This document shows, one piece after another, positions 1-9,754 of a DNA stretch of 64,000 bases (positions are counted from its first letter, which is position 1; every line of letters begins with the position of its first letter). Position numbers and translations under genes: made by a program. The stretch is from Acidobacteriota bacterium (GTDB lineage Bacteria > Acidobacteriota > Terriglobia > Terriglobales > Acidobacteriaceae), in NCBI GenBank assembly GCA_021818585.1, contig JAKATU010000065.1, forward strand, positions 86,590 through 150,589, read 5' to 3'. A model generated the notes under the pieces. The model made no database searches. It was not told where the DNA came from and saw only the letters and a program-made list of their open reading frames with translations.

Positions 1-1
1 C

Positions 2-997
2 GTCATCACCTTCCGCCGAGCGCGCTCCTTCTGCGTCCAGCTTGGCTGGCCTCACTGGCTCAAGATGTCCCTCGGCGGACTCCTGACCGGACTCTGTGGC
101 CTGCTCTTCCTGCATTTCTACAGCGGAAACCTCGTCCCGCTCGGCCCGAACTATGAGGCCGTAGGCCTCATCCTCAACCACGCCCACAGCAGTATCGAAC
201 TCCTCTGGTTCGGCGTCTTCAAGCTCGCCGCCACAGTCTTCACCCTTGGCGTCGGCGGAGTCAGCGCCATGTTCGTGCCGCTCTTCCTCACCGGAGGTGC
301 CTTCGGAATGGCCTTCGCGCAGTCCGTCGTCCACAGCCCCGCACCAACGCTTTACGCTGCCGTAGGCATGGCTTGCTTCATCTCAGCCGGATACAAAACC
401 CCGCTCGCCGCGGTCGTCTTCGTTGCGGAAGCCACCGGCGGACACGCCTTCATCATTCCAGCTCTTATCGGTGCAGCCGTCGCCTACGCCGTCTCTGGCG
501 ATGCCTCGGCCTCGGGCGACCAGCGACTCCATGAAGCCGTTCGCGTCACCGAACTCAGCGCTCTACCTGTCAGCGAAATCATGCATACCCAGGTCATCTC
601 TGTCTCGGCCGGCCTTACCCTCCGCGAGTTTGCTGCGACGCTCTCGCCGCAAAACCGGCATGATATCTTCCCCGTATTCGACAGAGGCAAGCTCCTGGGC
701 ACCTGCAGCCTCTGGGCCCTTAGCCAGGTCGATCCCGAAAAGTGGTCCACCACCCATGTCCGCAACATCACCAGGCGTCGCGTGCAGCAGGTCGCGCCGG
801 ATACAGACGCCATGGAGGCGCTCCGGCTCCTGCTCGCTAAAGACACGGAACCCTTGCTCCTGGCTGTGCAGACCAGCGGTAAAATCGTCGGAATCGTCAC
901 GAAAACGAACATATTGCAGGCACTCAAGCTGCGGCGCCAAGGCTCTGCGGGCCTCCCGGACCGGCCACCCGCCTCCGCTGAAGGAACAGGCACTTGA
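2..997 (+). CDS. ClC-family chloride channel with CBS pair, 5'-truncated
   Basis: The reading frame is open from the first bases of the window, so only the C-terminal 331 residues are present. The N-terminal part of the visible protein is hydrophobic and contains a segment like the late ClC pore helix (SAMFVPLFLTGGAFG, corresponding to the canonical GxFAP anion-site motif). The last 140 residues read as a pair of CBS domains (VSEIMHTQVISV and a second copy around VRNITRRRVQQV). Members of this family are inner-membrane chloride channels or proton/chloride exchangers, and CBS domains usually bind adenosine nucleotides. A second ClC gene follows 60 bases downstream, probably in the same transcript. 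The gating glutamate would lie upstream of the window, so channel versus exchanger cannot be judged. Confidence 0.85.
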   Translation, partial: VITFRRARSFCVQLGWPHWLKMSLGGLLTGLCGLLFLHFYSGNLVPLGPNYEAVGLILNHAHSSIELLWFGVFKLAATVFTLGVGGVSAMFVPLFLTGGAFGMAFAQSVVHSPAPTLYAAVGMACFISAGYKTPLAAVVFVAEATGGHAFIIPALIGAAVAYAVSGDASASGDQRLHEAVRVTELSALPVSEIMHTQVISVSAGLTLREFAATLSPQNRHDIFPVFDRGKLLGTCSLWALSQVDPEKWSTTHVRNITRRRVQQVAPDTDAMEALRLLLAKDTEPLLLAVQTSGKIVGIVTKTNILQALKLRRQGSAGLPDRPPASAEGTGT

Positions 998-1057
998 AAC
1001 GATCCCTCATCGCTCGCCCCTCCGCACGCTTTCTTGCCACGAAAACAGGAGCCACAC

Positions 1058-2899
1058 ATGGCCGACTTCCCCATCTCACAAGCAGCCGTCAATACTGAAT
1101 CCGGCAACTACCAGAAAAACCAGTTCGGTGTCGCGCTCGACCCACAAATTGTCAAAATGTGCGGCATCGCCGTCTTCGTCGGCCTCATCGGCGGCCTCGT
1201 CGCTCAGGGCCTTCTCGAACTTATTTACTTTTTCACAAACTTCTTCTTTTACGGCAAGCTTTCCTTCGTTATCTCCTATCCCACCCACAACCACCTTGGC
1301 CTCTGGGTCATCGTCGTTCCGGCGCTCGGTGGTTTGCTCGTCGGCCTGCTCATCTACTTTTTTGAGCCAACTCTGAAAGGCCACGGCATTCCAGAAGCCA
1401 TGGAAGCCGTCCTCTTCGGCCAGAGCCGCATGCGCCTGCGCGTGGCCATCCTCAAGCCGCTCGCCACCGCCTTCGCCATCGGCACCGGCGGACCCTTCGG
1501 CGCCGAAGGCCCCATCATCCAGACCGGAGGAGCCATCGGCTCCCTGCTCGGCCAGGCCCTCAAGCTCACTCCCTACAATCGACGCGTCCTGCTTGCATGC
1601 GGAGCAGCCGCAGGCATGGCTGCCACCTTCACCGCACCGCTCGCCGGCGTCCTCGTCGCCGTAGAACTGCTTCTCTTCGAGCTCCGCGCCCGCTCGTTCA
1701 TTCCAGTGGCCCTCGCCTCGGCTGTCGCCACCGGGGTCCGCATCCACTTCGTCGGCTGGACTCCGCTTTTCCCTACCCCCGCCTTCAAACTCACCGGCAT
1801 GACCGAACTCTGGCTCTTCGCGGTCATGGGCCTCCTCATGGGCGTTGTCGGGCTCTTCATGATCCGCACCCTCGGCTGGCTCGAAGATTTCTTCGACAAG
1901 CTCCCAATCAAATACGCCACCATTTGGTCGCCTGTCATCGGCGCGCTCATCCTCGGCATCATCGGCTACTTTGTGCCGCAGGTGCTGGGCACAAGCTACG
2001 ACACCATCCGCGCCATGCTCAATGACAAGCTCACCCTATCCAGCCTCATCAGCATTGCCGTCGCCAAGTTCTGGGCCCTTGTCATCTCTCTCGGCTCAGG
2101 CACCACGGGCGGAGTCTTCGCGCCATCGCTCGTCGTCGGCGGTGGACTTGGCGCCGCTTTCGCCCTCGGCTGCCGGCACATTTTCCCTCACCTCGTCAGC
2201 GATCCCGCCTTCTATTCGCTCGTCGCCATGGCTGCCGTCTTCGGCTGCATCGCCCGCGCCCCGTTCACCAGTATCATTTTTCTCTTCGAACTCAGCCACA
2301 ATCCCAACGCCCTGCTTCCGCTCATCGTCTCCGTCATGATCGCAGACGGCTTCGTCCGCCTCTTCAGCCGGGACTCCATCATGACCATCAAGCTCGTCAA
2401 GCGCGGCCTCATCGTGACACAGGACTACTCCGTACCCGTGCTCATGCGCGCGCGAATCGATCAGGTCATGAAGAAAAACTTCAACCTCGTCCATGCTGAC
2501 GAACAACTCAGCACCGTCGTCCAGAAGTTCCTTCCCGGCGAAATCAGCTTCATCCCCGTCGTCGACTCCACAAACGCACTCCTCGGCATCGTCGAAGCAC
2601 ACGATCTCATGCGCATCGAGCCGCCGGACCATCACTTCACCATGCGCGAGCTCGCCCGCCAGGACTACGTTCTGGCCTATCCCGGCGAATCCGTTGACCT
2701 CGTTCACCGAGACATGATGCTAAAAGATGTCGAAAATGTCGTCATCGTGGAATCTCCACAGTCCAGAAAACCCGTCGGCATCGCACGCGCCAACGATATC
2801 CTCCAGCTCCGTCGCTGGCTCCTCGAAGAGGAAACCGGAGAACTCCGCCGTAATACCCTCGACCAACCTGAGCAGTCCGTCACGATGAACACTCCCTGA
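1058..2899 (+). CDS. ClC-family chloride channel/transporter with CBS domains
   Basis: A 613-residue inner-membrane ClC protein. The three pore signatures are visible: GHGIP at residues 108-112 (usually GSGIP), GAEGP at 148-152 with the gating glutamate at E150, and GVFAP at 352-356. Retention of E150 fits a gated channel or proton-coupled exchanger; His in place of the usual Ser in the first motif may alter anion choice, which is inference. Roughly residues 465-595 form two CBS domains. A TTG at 1034 would extend the frame, but the ATG at 1058 has a GGAG ribosome site a few bases upstream and is preferred. It follows another ClC gene in the same orientation, so the two paralogues are probably co-transcribed. 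Confidence 0.93.
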   Translation: MADFPISQAAVNTESGNYQKNQFGVALDPQIVKMCGIAVFVGLIGGLVAQGLLELIYFFTNFFFYGKLSFVISYPTHNHLGLWVIVVPALGGLLVGLLIYFFEPTLKGHGIPEAMEAVLFGQSRMRLRVAILKPLATAFAIGTGGPFGAEGPIIQTGGAIGSLLGQALKLTPYNRRVLLACGAAAGMAATFTAPLAGVLVAVELLLFELRARSFIPVALASAVATGVRIHFVGWTPLFPTPAFKLTGMTELWLFAVMGLLMGVVGLFMIRTLGWLEDFFDKLPIKYATIWSPVIGALILGIIGYFVPQVLGTSYDTIRAMLNDKLTLSSLISIAVAKFWALVISLGSGTTGGVFAPSLVVGGGLGAAFALGCRHIFPHLVSDPAFYSLVAMAAVFGCIARAPFTSIIFLFELSHNPNALLPLIVSVMIADGFVRLFSRDSIMTIKLVKRGLIVTQDYSVPVLMRARIDQVMKKNFNLVHADEQLSTVVQKFLPGEISFIPVVDSTNALLGIVEAHDLMRIEPPDHHFTMRELARQDYVLAYPGESVDLVHRDMMLKDVENVVIVESPQSRKPVGIARANDILQLRRWLLEEETGELRRNTLDQPEQSVTMNTP

Positions 2900-2979
2900 A
2901 ATCTCCCCTGCTACACTGATCCCGTCACTCATATGCCTCCGCACAGTCGAATCTCAGGGGCATACTTGCGGGAAACGGC

Positions 2980-4812
2980 ATGCACTCAGCCCGAAAAAGC
3001 CTGGCCGCGTCATTGCTGATGCTTCTCCTGTACTCGCTTCCCGCAGTCGGCCAATCCACACCTGAAACACCCCTGACCCTCGGCTCCCGGCTCGTAGCCT
3101 CCGCCGAACCGCCCGTCTCACGCCCCGCTACCACACCCTGCGCCGTCACCCTTCTCCATCGCGAAGCCTTCAATCATCGCGGCAATGGCTCCTCCTACAC
3201 CGCGTACCCCCACCCGTTTCAATACGCGCCTCCCGCAAATTGCTCCGCCCCATGGGCCAAGGTCGTGCTCCAGATCAGCTTCTCCATCCCCGCCGGTCGC
3301 CAGTATGACCGTACCGTCGCCCTCTGGCTCGACGGCATCAATCTCTACTTCGCCACCACCATGGAACCCGAACCCGGCCAGCCCCAGCACTGGCGCATCG
3401 CCCGCGACCTCACCAGCTACTCCGCGCTCTTCCGGCACCCGCACCCCGGCCAGATCATCCTCAACAACCTCATCAGCCCCACCACCAACCAGCCCATTTA
3501 CGTCACCGCCCGCCTGCTCTTCTACCCTCTCGCGCACCATCAACTCGCGCCGCGCGTTCCCGACCGCGTCTACCCGCTAAGCAACGACCCCGCCGGAGCG
3601 CAGCAGGCCCTCAACACGCCCAACCAATCCCTCGCCCGAACCTTCACCTTCCCCCGCAACATCCAGCGCGCCTACCTCGACGTCATCGCCCAAAGCCAGG
3701 CCCACGACGAACGCTGGTATACCTGCGTCGACCGGCAATACCTCCAGCAAACCCGCGCATACTCTCTGGAGACATTCGAGGCATGCGACGGCGGCAGCCT
3801 CCGCGCCGTCGAAGTCCTCATCGACCACCACCCCGCCGGACTCGCCCCCGTCTATCCATGGATCTTCGCCGGCGGCATCGCCCCACGACTCTGGCTGCCA
3901 ACCCCCGGCATCCAGACCACCAACTTCATACCCTTCCGCGTCGATCTATCACCCTTCGCTGGCCTGCTCGACAACGGCCATCCCCACACCGTCTCCGTCC
4001 GGGTCCTCGGCGCCGACCACTTCTTCAACGTAGCAGCCAATCTTCTCCTCTATCAGGACCACCACGCCGCCCAGCTCCACGGCAAACTCCTCGAAGACAC
4101 GCTCAGCCCCAACCAACCCGCCGGCCTCACCGTACAAAGCACCCTCCACCCCAACCACGCCGGAGAAACCATCGGCCATCTCAACACCCGTATGGCGCAG
4201 TCTTACGTCATCCTCGGCTCACTCCAGACCCCGCGAGGCAAACGCATCACCACCGTCCGCTATACGCAGGACTTCCTCAATCTCCAAACCTTCACACGCC
4301 CCGGCCCCAAACGATACAACGAAACCATCCTCCAGAATACGACCGTCTCCATGCAGGTCACACACACCCTCAACGGCAGGACGCAAAGCACCCTCACGCT
4401 CACCCAGAGCGATCCCCTATCCCTCGACTCACGCAAAACCATGATCACCACCGGCCAGAACTTCACCGCGCGCGTAGCCGTCCATCAGGGACACGAAATC
4501 ACCCTCCGCACCACCACCGCATCCGGCAAGCCCTATTACGCCCACCTCAACGAGCAACTCAACACTCGCGACCGCGCCTTCGGCAAAACCATCCCCACAC
4601 CCCTCGACCGCAGCACCTTCCACCACCAGCAACTCGGACGAGAAACCGTCGCCTTCCGCGACTCTATCGGAAGCTGTTATCACGCCGCCATCGCCTCCCA
4701 TCACGAACGCCTCACCGCCATCCACGAAGGCACCGGCTGCCCCAGCCACCAAAACCACATCCACAGCCAGTCCCGCCCAGACCACCCCTGGCTCGTGCCA
4801 CTTCATCCATAG
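2980..4812 (+). CDS. Secreted PNGase A-like protein
   Basis: A 610-residue protein with a clear signal peptide (positively charged start, a leucine-rich core and a VGQ cleavage region near residue 25). The mature part resembles peptide-N4-(N-acetyl-beta-glucosaminyl)asparagine amidase A: a block near PWAKVVLQISFS, the YDRTVALWLDG strand, the SALFRHPHPGQIILNN segment, then a second domain with AGGIAPRLWLP and VLGADHFFNVAANLLLY. These align by eye with plant and fungal PNGase A. Those enzymes remove N-linked glycans from glycopeptides, so a role in releasing glycans from external glycoproteins is plausible but not shown. It follows the ClC genes by 80 bases, with no obvious functional link. Identification is from remembered family motifs; catalytic residues were not assigned. 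Confidence 0.75.
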   Translation: MHSARKSLAASLLMLLLYSLPAVGQSTPETPLTLGSRLVASAEPPVSRPATTPCAVTLLHREAFNHRGNGSSYTAYPHPFQYAPPANCSAPWAKVVLQISFSIPAGRQYDRTVALWLDGINLYFATTMEPEPGQPQHWRIARDLTSYSALFRHPHPGQIILNNLISPTTNQPIYVTARLLFYPLAHHQLAPRVPDRVYPLSNDPAGAQQALNTPNQSLARTFTFPRNIQRAYLDVIAQSQAHDERWYTCVDRQYLQQTRAYSLETFEACDGGSLRAVEVLIDHHPAGLAPVYPWIFAGGIAPRLWLPTPGIQTTNFIPFRVDLSPFAGLLDNGHPHTVSVRVLGADHFFNVAANLLLYQDHHAAQLHGKLLEDTLSPNQPAGLTVQSTLHPNHAGETIGHLNTRMAQSYVILGSLQTPRGKRITTVRYTQDFLNLQTFTRPGPKRYNETILQNTTVSMQVTHTLNGRTQSTLTLTQSDPLSLDSRKTMITTGQNFTARVAVHQGHEITLRTTTASGKPYYAHLNEQLNTRDRAFGKTIPTPLDRSTFHHQQLGRETVAFRDSIGSCYHAAIASHHERLTAIHEGTGCPSHQNHIHSQSRPDHPWLVPLHP

Positions 4813-4999
4813 CCAGAAATAAAACCGCTCGCAACACCGCATCACACCCCTACAGATGAATCCTGCTCAGCAACGCTGCATAGCGCGCATCCCCCGAATC
4901 GGATCAAGCAACGGCTCCGTCTACAGATAAACAACCGCATAACACCGCTGATCCACTGCCTGGTTCAAAAGCGAAAACGCAATATCCCGGTCATTAAAA

Positions 5000-5270
5000 T
5001 CATTCGATCCCTTACTCTGTTCCGCGCTCCTCGGAACAGACATTCTCCTCGGCCTCGCCTCCACCGGCGGTGACTTCAATCTCGCATGGCATTTCGAGCT
5101 GGTCTTCTTCACGCCAAAAGCCTTTGCAGACGGCGCCATCGACACCTTCATCACAACCCTGGCGCGGTTCAACACCGCGCTGGCCAAAACTACATCTACA
5201 TTATCGACACGCCCATCGCCTTCAGTTACGCACCCGTCTGCGAAAGAACCTACGCCCTCGACACACCCTA
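5000..5270 (+). pseudogene. Possible decayed coding remnant
   Basis: The 730-base stretch between the PNGase A-like gene and the DUF1080 gene has no intact gene. Inside it, one frame from about 5012 reads like protein (GTDILLGLASTGGDFNLAW, then FELVFFTPKAFADGAIDTF). From about 5182 a different frame continues as protein-like sequence (QNYIYIIDTPIAFSYAPVC) up to a stop near 5269. This pattern suggests an old gene broken by a frameshift, with no recognisable start. The family is not recognised. It may also be chance coding potential in GC-rich DNA. Confidence 0.3.
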
Positions 5271-5542
5271 GGTCATTCCCTATCCATATAGCCGCCGCAC
5301 CCCTTTACAAAATCCAAGGTGGCACCGCCGCCCAGAGCATTTTCCCTATAGGTGTAAAGCGAATGAGCCAAGCCAATGCAGTCTTTCCCTCAAGAAAAGC
5401 TGCACCGGATTGGATTCATAATCTCCACGGGAATAGGGGAAATACCCTCAACCCATCCCGAAATAATCTGCTCCCTGATACAAGCTCCGCCTCGGCGGGA
5501 TATCATGCAGGTCCATATCACCAGAGCGTATAAATATTTCTG

Positions 5543-6397
5543 ATGAAAACCTTACGCCTTCTCGCTCTGCTCCTCTGCACCCTCGCGCTTCCGCTTGCAG
5601 TCACCGCCCAGACACGATCAAAAACCCGCGCCGAACTCCTCAAGGTCAAGCCCAACATCGCCGGACAGCGCGACGGCGTCTTCATTCAGCCCAACCCGCT
5701 CGACTTCGCCAACCACACGGGCTACATCTCCCTCTTCAACGGCAAAAACCTCAAAGGCTGGGATGGCATGCCAGGTGTCTGGAGCGTCAGGAACGGAGCC
5801 ATCGTCGGCATCTCCACCAAACATCACAATGCTGGCAACACCTTCCTCGTCTACCACGGCATCCAGGCCAAAGACTTCGACCTCAAGCTCGAAATCAGGG
5901 ACCAATGGGGCGGCGGAAGCGGCGTCCAATACCGCAGCAGCACCGGCATCCCGCCCGGCCGCACCGCTGTCCCCGGCGCGGCGCCACTCAATCCCCGCTG
6001 GGTCATGATCGGCCCACAGGCTGACTTCTGGTATCCCGTCAACGCACAGGCAAGGCAATACAGCGGCCAGCTCTACTCGCAGAACACGCACCTCGGCATC
6101 ATCGCCTGGCGCGGCCAGGTCGTGCAGTCAGAGCCCGGCAAGCTCCCGCGCCTCGTCGGCATCATCGGCAACCGGACCCGGCTCGGCGCCTACGTCAAAA
6201 CCGGCCAATGGAACCAGTACGAAATCATCGCCCGTGGCGGCGTCATCCTTCAGATCCTCAACGGACGCCTCATGTCCGTCCTCATCGACGACAACCCCAA
6301 CTCCTCCAACAACGTCTCGGGCTTATTCGGCCTGCAAATTGAAGGAACTCCCTGCAAAGTCTCCTTCCGCGACATCTGGCTCAAAAAATACGACTGA
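5543..6397 (+). CDS. Secreted DUF1080 (3-keto-disaccharide hydrolase-like) protein
   Basis: A 284-residue protein with a signal peptide (lysine, leucine-rich core, VTAQ cleavage site near residue 23). From about residue 55 it matches the DUF1080/3-keto-disaccharide hydrolase domain, a concanavalin-like beta-sandwich: YISLFNGKNLKGWDG at the start, VWSVRNGAIVG, the FDLKLEIRDQWGGGSGVQYRS strand pair and a final CKVSFRDIWLKKYD strand. The family is common in Acidobacteriota, Planctomycetota and Bacteroidota; some members hydrolyse 3-keto-glycosides in the periplasm, but many are untested. No ribosome site stands out, although ATG 5543 immediately precedes the signal peptide. It stands alone, 320 bases before a convergent TonB receptor gene. 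Confidence 0.87.
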   Translation: MKTLRLLALLLCTLALPLAVTAQTRSKTRAELLKVKPNIAGQRDGVFIQPNPLDFANHTGYISLFNGKNLKGWDGMPGVWSVRNGAIVGISTKHHNAGNTFLVYHGIQAKDFDLKLEIRDQWGGGSGVQYRSSTGIPPGRTAVPGAAPLNPRWVMIGPQADFWYPVNAQARQYSGQLYSQNTHLGIIAWRGQVVQSEPGKLPRLVGIIGNRTRLGAYVKTGQWNQYEIIARGGVILQILNGRLMSVLIDDNPNSSNNVSGLFGLQIEGTPCKVSFRDIWLKKYD

Positions 6398-6660
6398 AAC
6401 ACCTGGGGCAAACTCACAGGTACCCCGTCCCGATTTTTTGGGAATTGGGATCAGATATACTCACGCGTGCAAATACAGAGGACACCCTGTAGCAGCCCTG
6501 AGCGAGCCAAAGGCAAGTCGAACGGGTCCACGAAGCCGGCGTGGGTGTCGGTGCAAAGCGCCGAATTTTTTCCGCATACAGAGACAACGGTTTGTCAAAG
6601 ATATTCCCAACCATTAAAACCACAAGCCAAACGCCCTCGTATCGCTGTGATTGTCATCTA
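6398..6660. other. Intergenic stretch without a recognised gene
   Basis: About 260 bases between two convergent genes. Short open frames occur on both strands but none has a ribosome site or protein-like composition. A TATACT hexamer near 6456 has no convincing -35 partner. Confidence 0.4.
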
Positions 6661-6692
6661 AAAAGCAGGGCATGTTTCCATGCCCTGCTTTT
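6661..6692. terminator. Bidirectional hairpin terminator
   Basis: Perfect 14-base inverted repeat (AAAAGCAGGGCATG, loop TTTC, then its complement) with A/T tails on both sides. It lies 25 bases past the stop codon of the minus-strand TonB receptor gene and can also stop plus-strand transcription from the DUF1080 gene. Confidence 0.85.
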
Positions 6693-6716
6693 GCTACTGA
6701 TCGCAAATCAGTCAGG

Positions 6717-9362
6717 CTATTTGGCGCCGATGGTGATGGACACGATGAACTCACGCGGAGCGCCCGGGTCCACAAGCGTGTAACCACCAAAGCTCGTACC
6801 GAAATATCCACCACTCGTGATGTACGCCAACGGGTTGTACTGGTTGCCCAGAAGGTTTTCTATGCCAAGGGAAAGATGAAGCGGAGTTGCCGCCACCCGC
6901 GGCGGCATCCCATGGAACAAGTGCCCGATTCCATGTAGCGAAGCGACAGTATTAAAGTTCACTACTCCATAACCTGGCTCGGTTTGCAGGGTTGGCGCGT
7001 TGTTCACATTACTGAACAAATAACGTGACCCTACATACTGCCACCACACTTCCGGAAGGATCGAGAATATCCCATGCGACGAATCAAATCGTCCCGTCAC
7101 ACCAATATTTGTCGTCACTTTCGGGCTGTTTGAAATCGGATATTTGCCGAAGTTTTCTGTGCTGCCACTCGGAACATACGACAGGAAATAGTTGTGCTGA
7201 ACAATTCCGTTTCCATGAATTTCCACATAGCGGATTGGCGAATCGTCGAAGTTAAACGAAACACCGTTGTAAATGCTGGACGCAAGCGCGATCGAAGCAG
7301 GCAGCGCCAACTGGGCAGTCTGCGTCACCACGTCTACGTGGTCTACCTTGTCGTGGAAATAGGTCGCATCCAGCGAGCAATTGCCAAAAAACGCCGCCGG
7401 ACATTTCGTCACAAGAAAACCGCCCTCTGTATTCGCGCTCTTCACCGCATGCAGCGCCGCAATGTTGACGCCCGTTGTCGGCCGATTCGCGCCAAACGCC
7501 GAATCTGTGGGATTCTCATACGTCACCGCATAATTGCCGTGTAAGGTAAGCCATGGCGACACGTGATAATGCATACCCACAAACGGGGAAGGCTTCAAAA
7601 AGCTCTTATGAGTCGACGGGGCCTGCTGAGAATCATTCCCTGGATTTCCATTCGGAAAATCAGCAACCCCCGTGTTGAAATAATATGTGCGGAAGAACTG
7701 ACCTGCTATTCCTGGAGTAATCACAAGCCTGTTCTTGAAAAGGCTAATCTGGTCCTGCAGATAGCTGAACCCGTAATCGGTAAACAGCCTGTCCGCATTA
7801 AAAAAGGCCGGATTCGCCTGGCTTGTTCCTAAGCTCGTGTTATACAAGGCAACTGGATTGTGATATCCCTCGTGCATCCAGTATCCGCCGACCTCCATGG
7901 AATTATGCGGCAACAGAATATCCATAACACTCTTATTGCCGATCGTATTGGAAGCAGGATCGTACCACTCATGACGAACCGCATAATTCGGTCCGTAGTA
8001 ATTCACAACGCGGTTATGCAGACGATAGCCGTGACGGAACCAAGACTTCGAGTGAAATAAAAGATGGTCCGACAAGGTCAGGTTAAGCTTCCCGTAAAGA
8101 ATATCGCTCTGCGTCTTGATCAACTTGTTCCATACATTCTTTGCAAGAGCAGAGTAAACCCCGCTCGTCTTCTGGCTGTAATACTGCACCCCGTTTGGAA
8201 CTGCAGTAGCAGGCTGCGAATCCGGGCCAAAGAGCCCAGTCGTCGTCACCGCATCGCCATAATTGTTGTTAAAGGCAGGCGTAACGGGATCGATCGGCAG
8301 AAAATTCGGGCGCTGCTCCGCATTGCGCGAATGATAAAAACCCATGCTGATATCCCCGTTGGAAAACTCCTTCCGTATCTTTAAGTAACCAGCGTAGCCG
8401 TGCGATGGGGCATTGTATTTTGGAATGCCCGTCGTCCCCGTTCTAAACGTATCGTTGGACGCATATCCAAAAGCACCCACGCCCGACCAGCCATGGTATT
8501 GGCCGGTATTGAAAATGAAATGCTCAAGATAGGTGTTATAACTTCCAGCATCAAATCCTGCACTCAGTTTGAATCCCGGCGTCGAACTCGGCTGAACAGG
8601 AATATAGTTGACGGTTCCGCCCAGGCTGTCGAACCATCGCGTGGATGGCGCTCCCGGGCCATATCCCACCGTAATGCCGTGAATCATGTCCATGATCGGG
8701 ATCTGCGTCGTCTGCCACTGACCATTGTTGGAAATCGTATTGTTCATCGGTACGCCGTCAAACAGGAAACTGATCCCGTTGCGCAATACGTCTCCATTCA
8801 CGCTGCTCCAGCCACCTTTCAGACCTCGCAGCACGATTTCGCTGCGTGCCGTCGCAGCAACTCCTCCGTAGCCGTACACGTAAATTCCAGGTGCTGCCGT
8901 CAACGACTGCGCTGCGCTTCCAAATGGCCCGGATACCCCTCTGAGTTCGTCCCGAGATATCGTGGCTTCCGTCACAGACGTTGCGGCTGAGCCTCGGGCT
9001 GTCACCTTAACCGTTTGCGCCACCGACGCGATTTGAAGAGTGACAGAAAATTGCAGCGCATGGTTCGCCTGCAGGTTGATGTCTGACTTGGTGAACTTTG
9101 TAAATCCGTTGGCGCTCACACTCATGCTGTAAGTCCCGCCAGTAATTCCATGAATTGCAAAAGAACCTGAATGCTTGCTGTAAGTGTGGTAAGTGGAGCT
9201 CTTTGAAGCGTTCGTAATTTGAATCATGGCTCCGTCTACGGGCTTACCGTCCGCGCTATGAACCGTACCTTCAACAGTACTTTGCGCCACAGCTTTCGAA
9301 TGGACGCCGAACAACGTGCTAAGCACAATTAGGAAACAGAAGACTCTACTGGTAAATCGCAT
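6717..9362 (-). CDS. TonB-dependent outer-membrane receptor
   Basis: An 881-residue receptor. The order is a signal peptide (ending near VAQ), a carboxypeptidase-regulatory-like domain of about 90 residues (TVEGTVHSADGKPVDGAMI onward), a plug domain (TISRDELRGVSGPFGSAAQ, then IVLRGLKGG and FLFDGVPMNN) and a long beta-barrel. The layout matches receptors of the FecA/CirA type common in Acidobacteriota and Bacteroidota; the substrate cannot be read from sequence. The open frame extends 32 codons further upstream, but ATG 9362 is preceded by AGGAG at a spacing of six and begins the signal peptide. The last residues (SITIGAK) do not end in the usual aromatic residue. It is divergent from a GH16 glucanase gene, which might hint at glycan uptake; that is only a guess. 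Confidence 0.92.
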   Translation of the reverse strand: MRFTSRVFCFLIVLSTLFGVHSKAVAQSTVEGTVHSADGKPVDGAMIQITNASKSSTYHTYSKHSGSFAIHGITGGTYSMSVSANGFTKFTKSDINLQANHALQFSVTLQIASVAQTVKVTARGSAATSVTEATISRDELRGVSGPFGSAAQSLTAAPGIYVYGYGGVAATARSEIVLRGLKGGWSSVNGDVLRNGISFLFDGVPMNNTISNNGQWQTTQIPIMDMIHGITVGYGPGAPSTRWFDSLGGTVNYIPVQPSSTPGFKLSAGFDAGSYNTYLEHFIFNTGQYHGWSGVGAFGYASNDTFRTGTTGIPKYNAPSHGYAGYLKIRKEFSNGDISMGFYHSRNAEQRPNFLPIDPVTPAFNNNYGDAVTTTGLFGPDSQPATAVPNGVQYYSQKTSGVYSALAKNVWNKLIKTQSDILYGKLNLTLSDHLLFHSKSWFRHGYRLHNRVVNYYGPNYAVRHEWYDPASNTIGNKSVMDILLPHNSMEVGGYWMHEGYHNPVALYNTSLGTSQANPAFFNADRLFTDYGFSYLQDQISLFKNRLVITPGIAGQFFRTYYFNTGVADFPNGNPGNDSQQAPSTHKSFLKPSPFVGMHYHVSPWLTLHGNYAVTYENPTDSAFGANRPTTGVNIAALHAVKSANTEGGFLVTKCPAAFFGNCSLDATYFHDKVDHVDVVTQTAQLALPASIALASSIYNGVSFNFDDSPIRYVEIHGNGIVQHNYFLSYVPSGSTENFGKYPISNSPKVTTNIGVTGRFDSSHGIFSILPEVWWQYVGSRYLFSNVNNAPTLQTEPGYGVVNFNTVASLHGIGHLFHGMPPRVAATPLHLSLGIENLLGNQYNPLAYITSGGYFGTSFGGYTLVDPGAPREFIVSITIGAK

Positions 9363-9754
9363 CAACGACTCCTGATTTCTCACTCGGTTGTATTTATGTT
9401 TTTCGAACACTTGCAATGCAGGTAGGGCAGGGTGAGATGGATTACAGATCGACCTCATCTCAGGCTGGATAATAGCCGCCGAATGTTAAAGGGTGACGTT
9501 AACGCGATGACGAAATATTCATTACAAATAGTTCAAATGTTACTGATGCTTTAATATCTGATGAACTACTGAACGAAGCGAATCAATACCCCCCCTTTAA
9601 ACCAAATGAAGACGGCATCGGAATCAAGCTGAATCAGAATCCACCTGCATGGACTTCATCTCCAGCTTGCCCCGTCTGGCACGCCAAATTTGAGCCGCAA
9701 CGGCAGAGCCTCAAACTTTCCCCAGATCCTGAAAATGCCTTATAAATTTAGCCG
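9363..9754. other. Divergent promoter region, TonB receptor / GH16
   Basis: About 390 bases between two divergent genes, more AT-rich than the surroundings and presumably holding both promoters. No gene, hairpin or operator could be assigned. A run of six C occurs near 9590. Confidence 0.4.

Noticed and set aside
3783..4859. Second long plus-strand frame inside the PNGase A-like gene
   Set aside because: Arg/Pro/His-rich composition typical of an off-frame reading of GC-rich coding DNA; the other frame has a signal peptide and family motifs.
6467..6661. Small plus-strand frame in the 6.4-6.7 kb gap
   Set aside because: No ribosome site, biased composition and an equally open antisense frame; no sign of a real gene.
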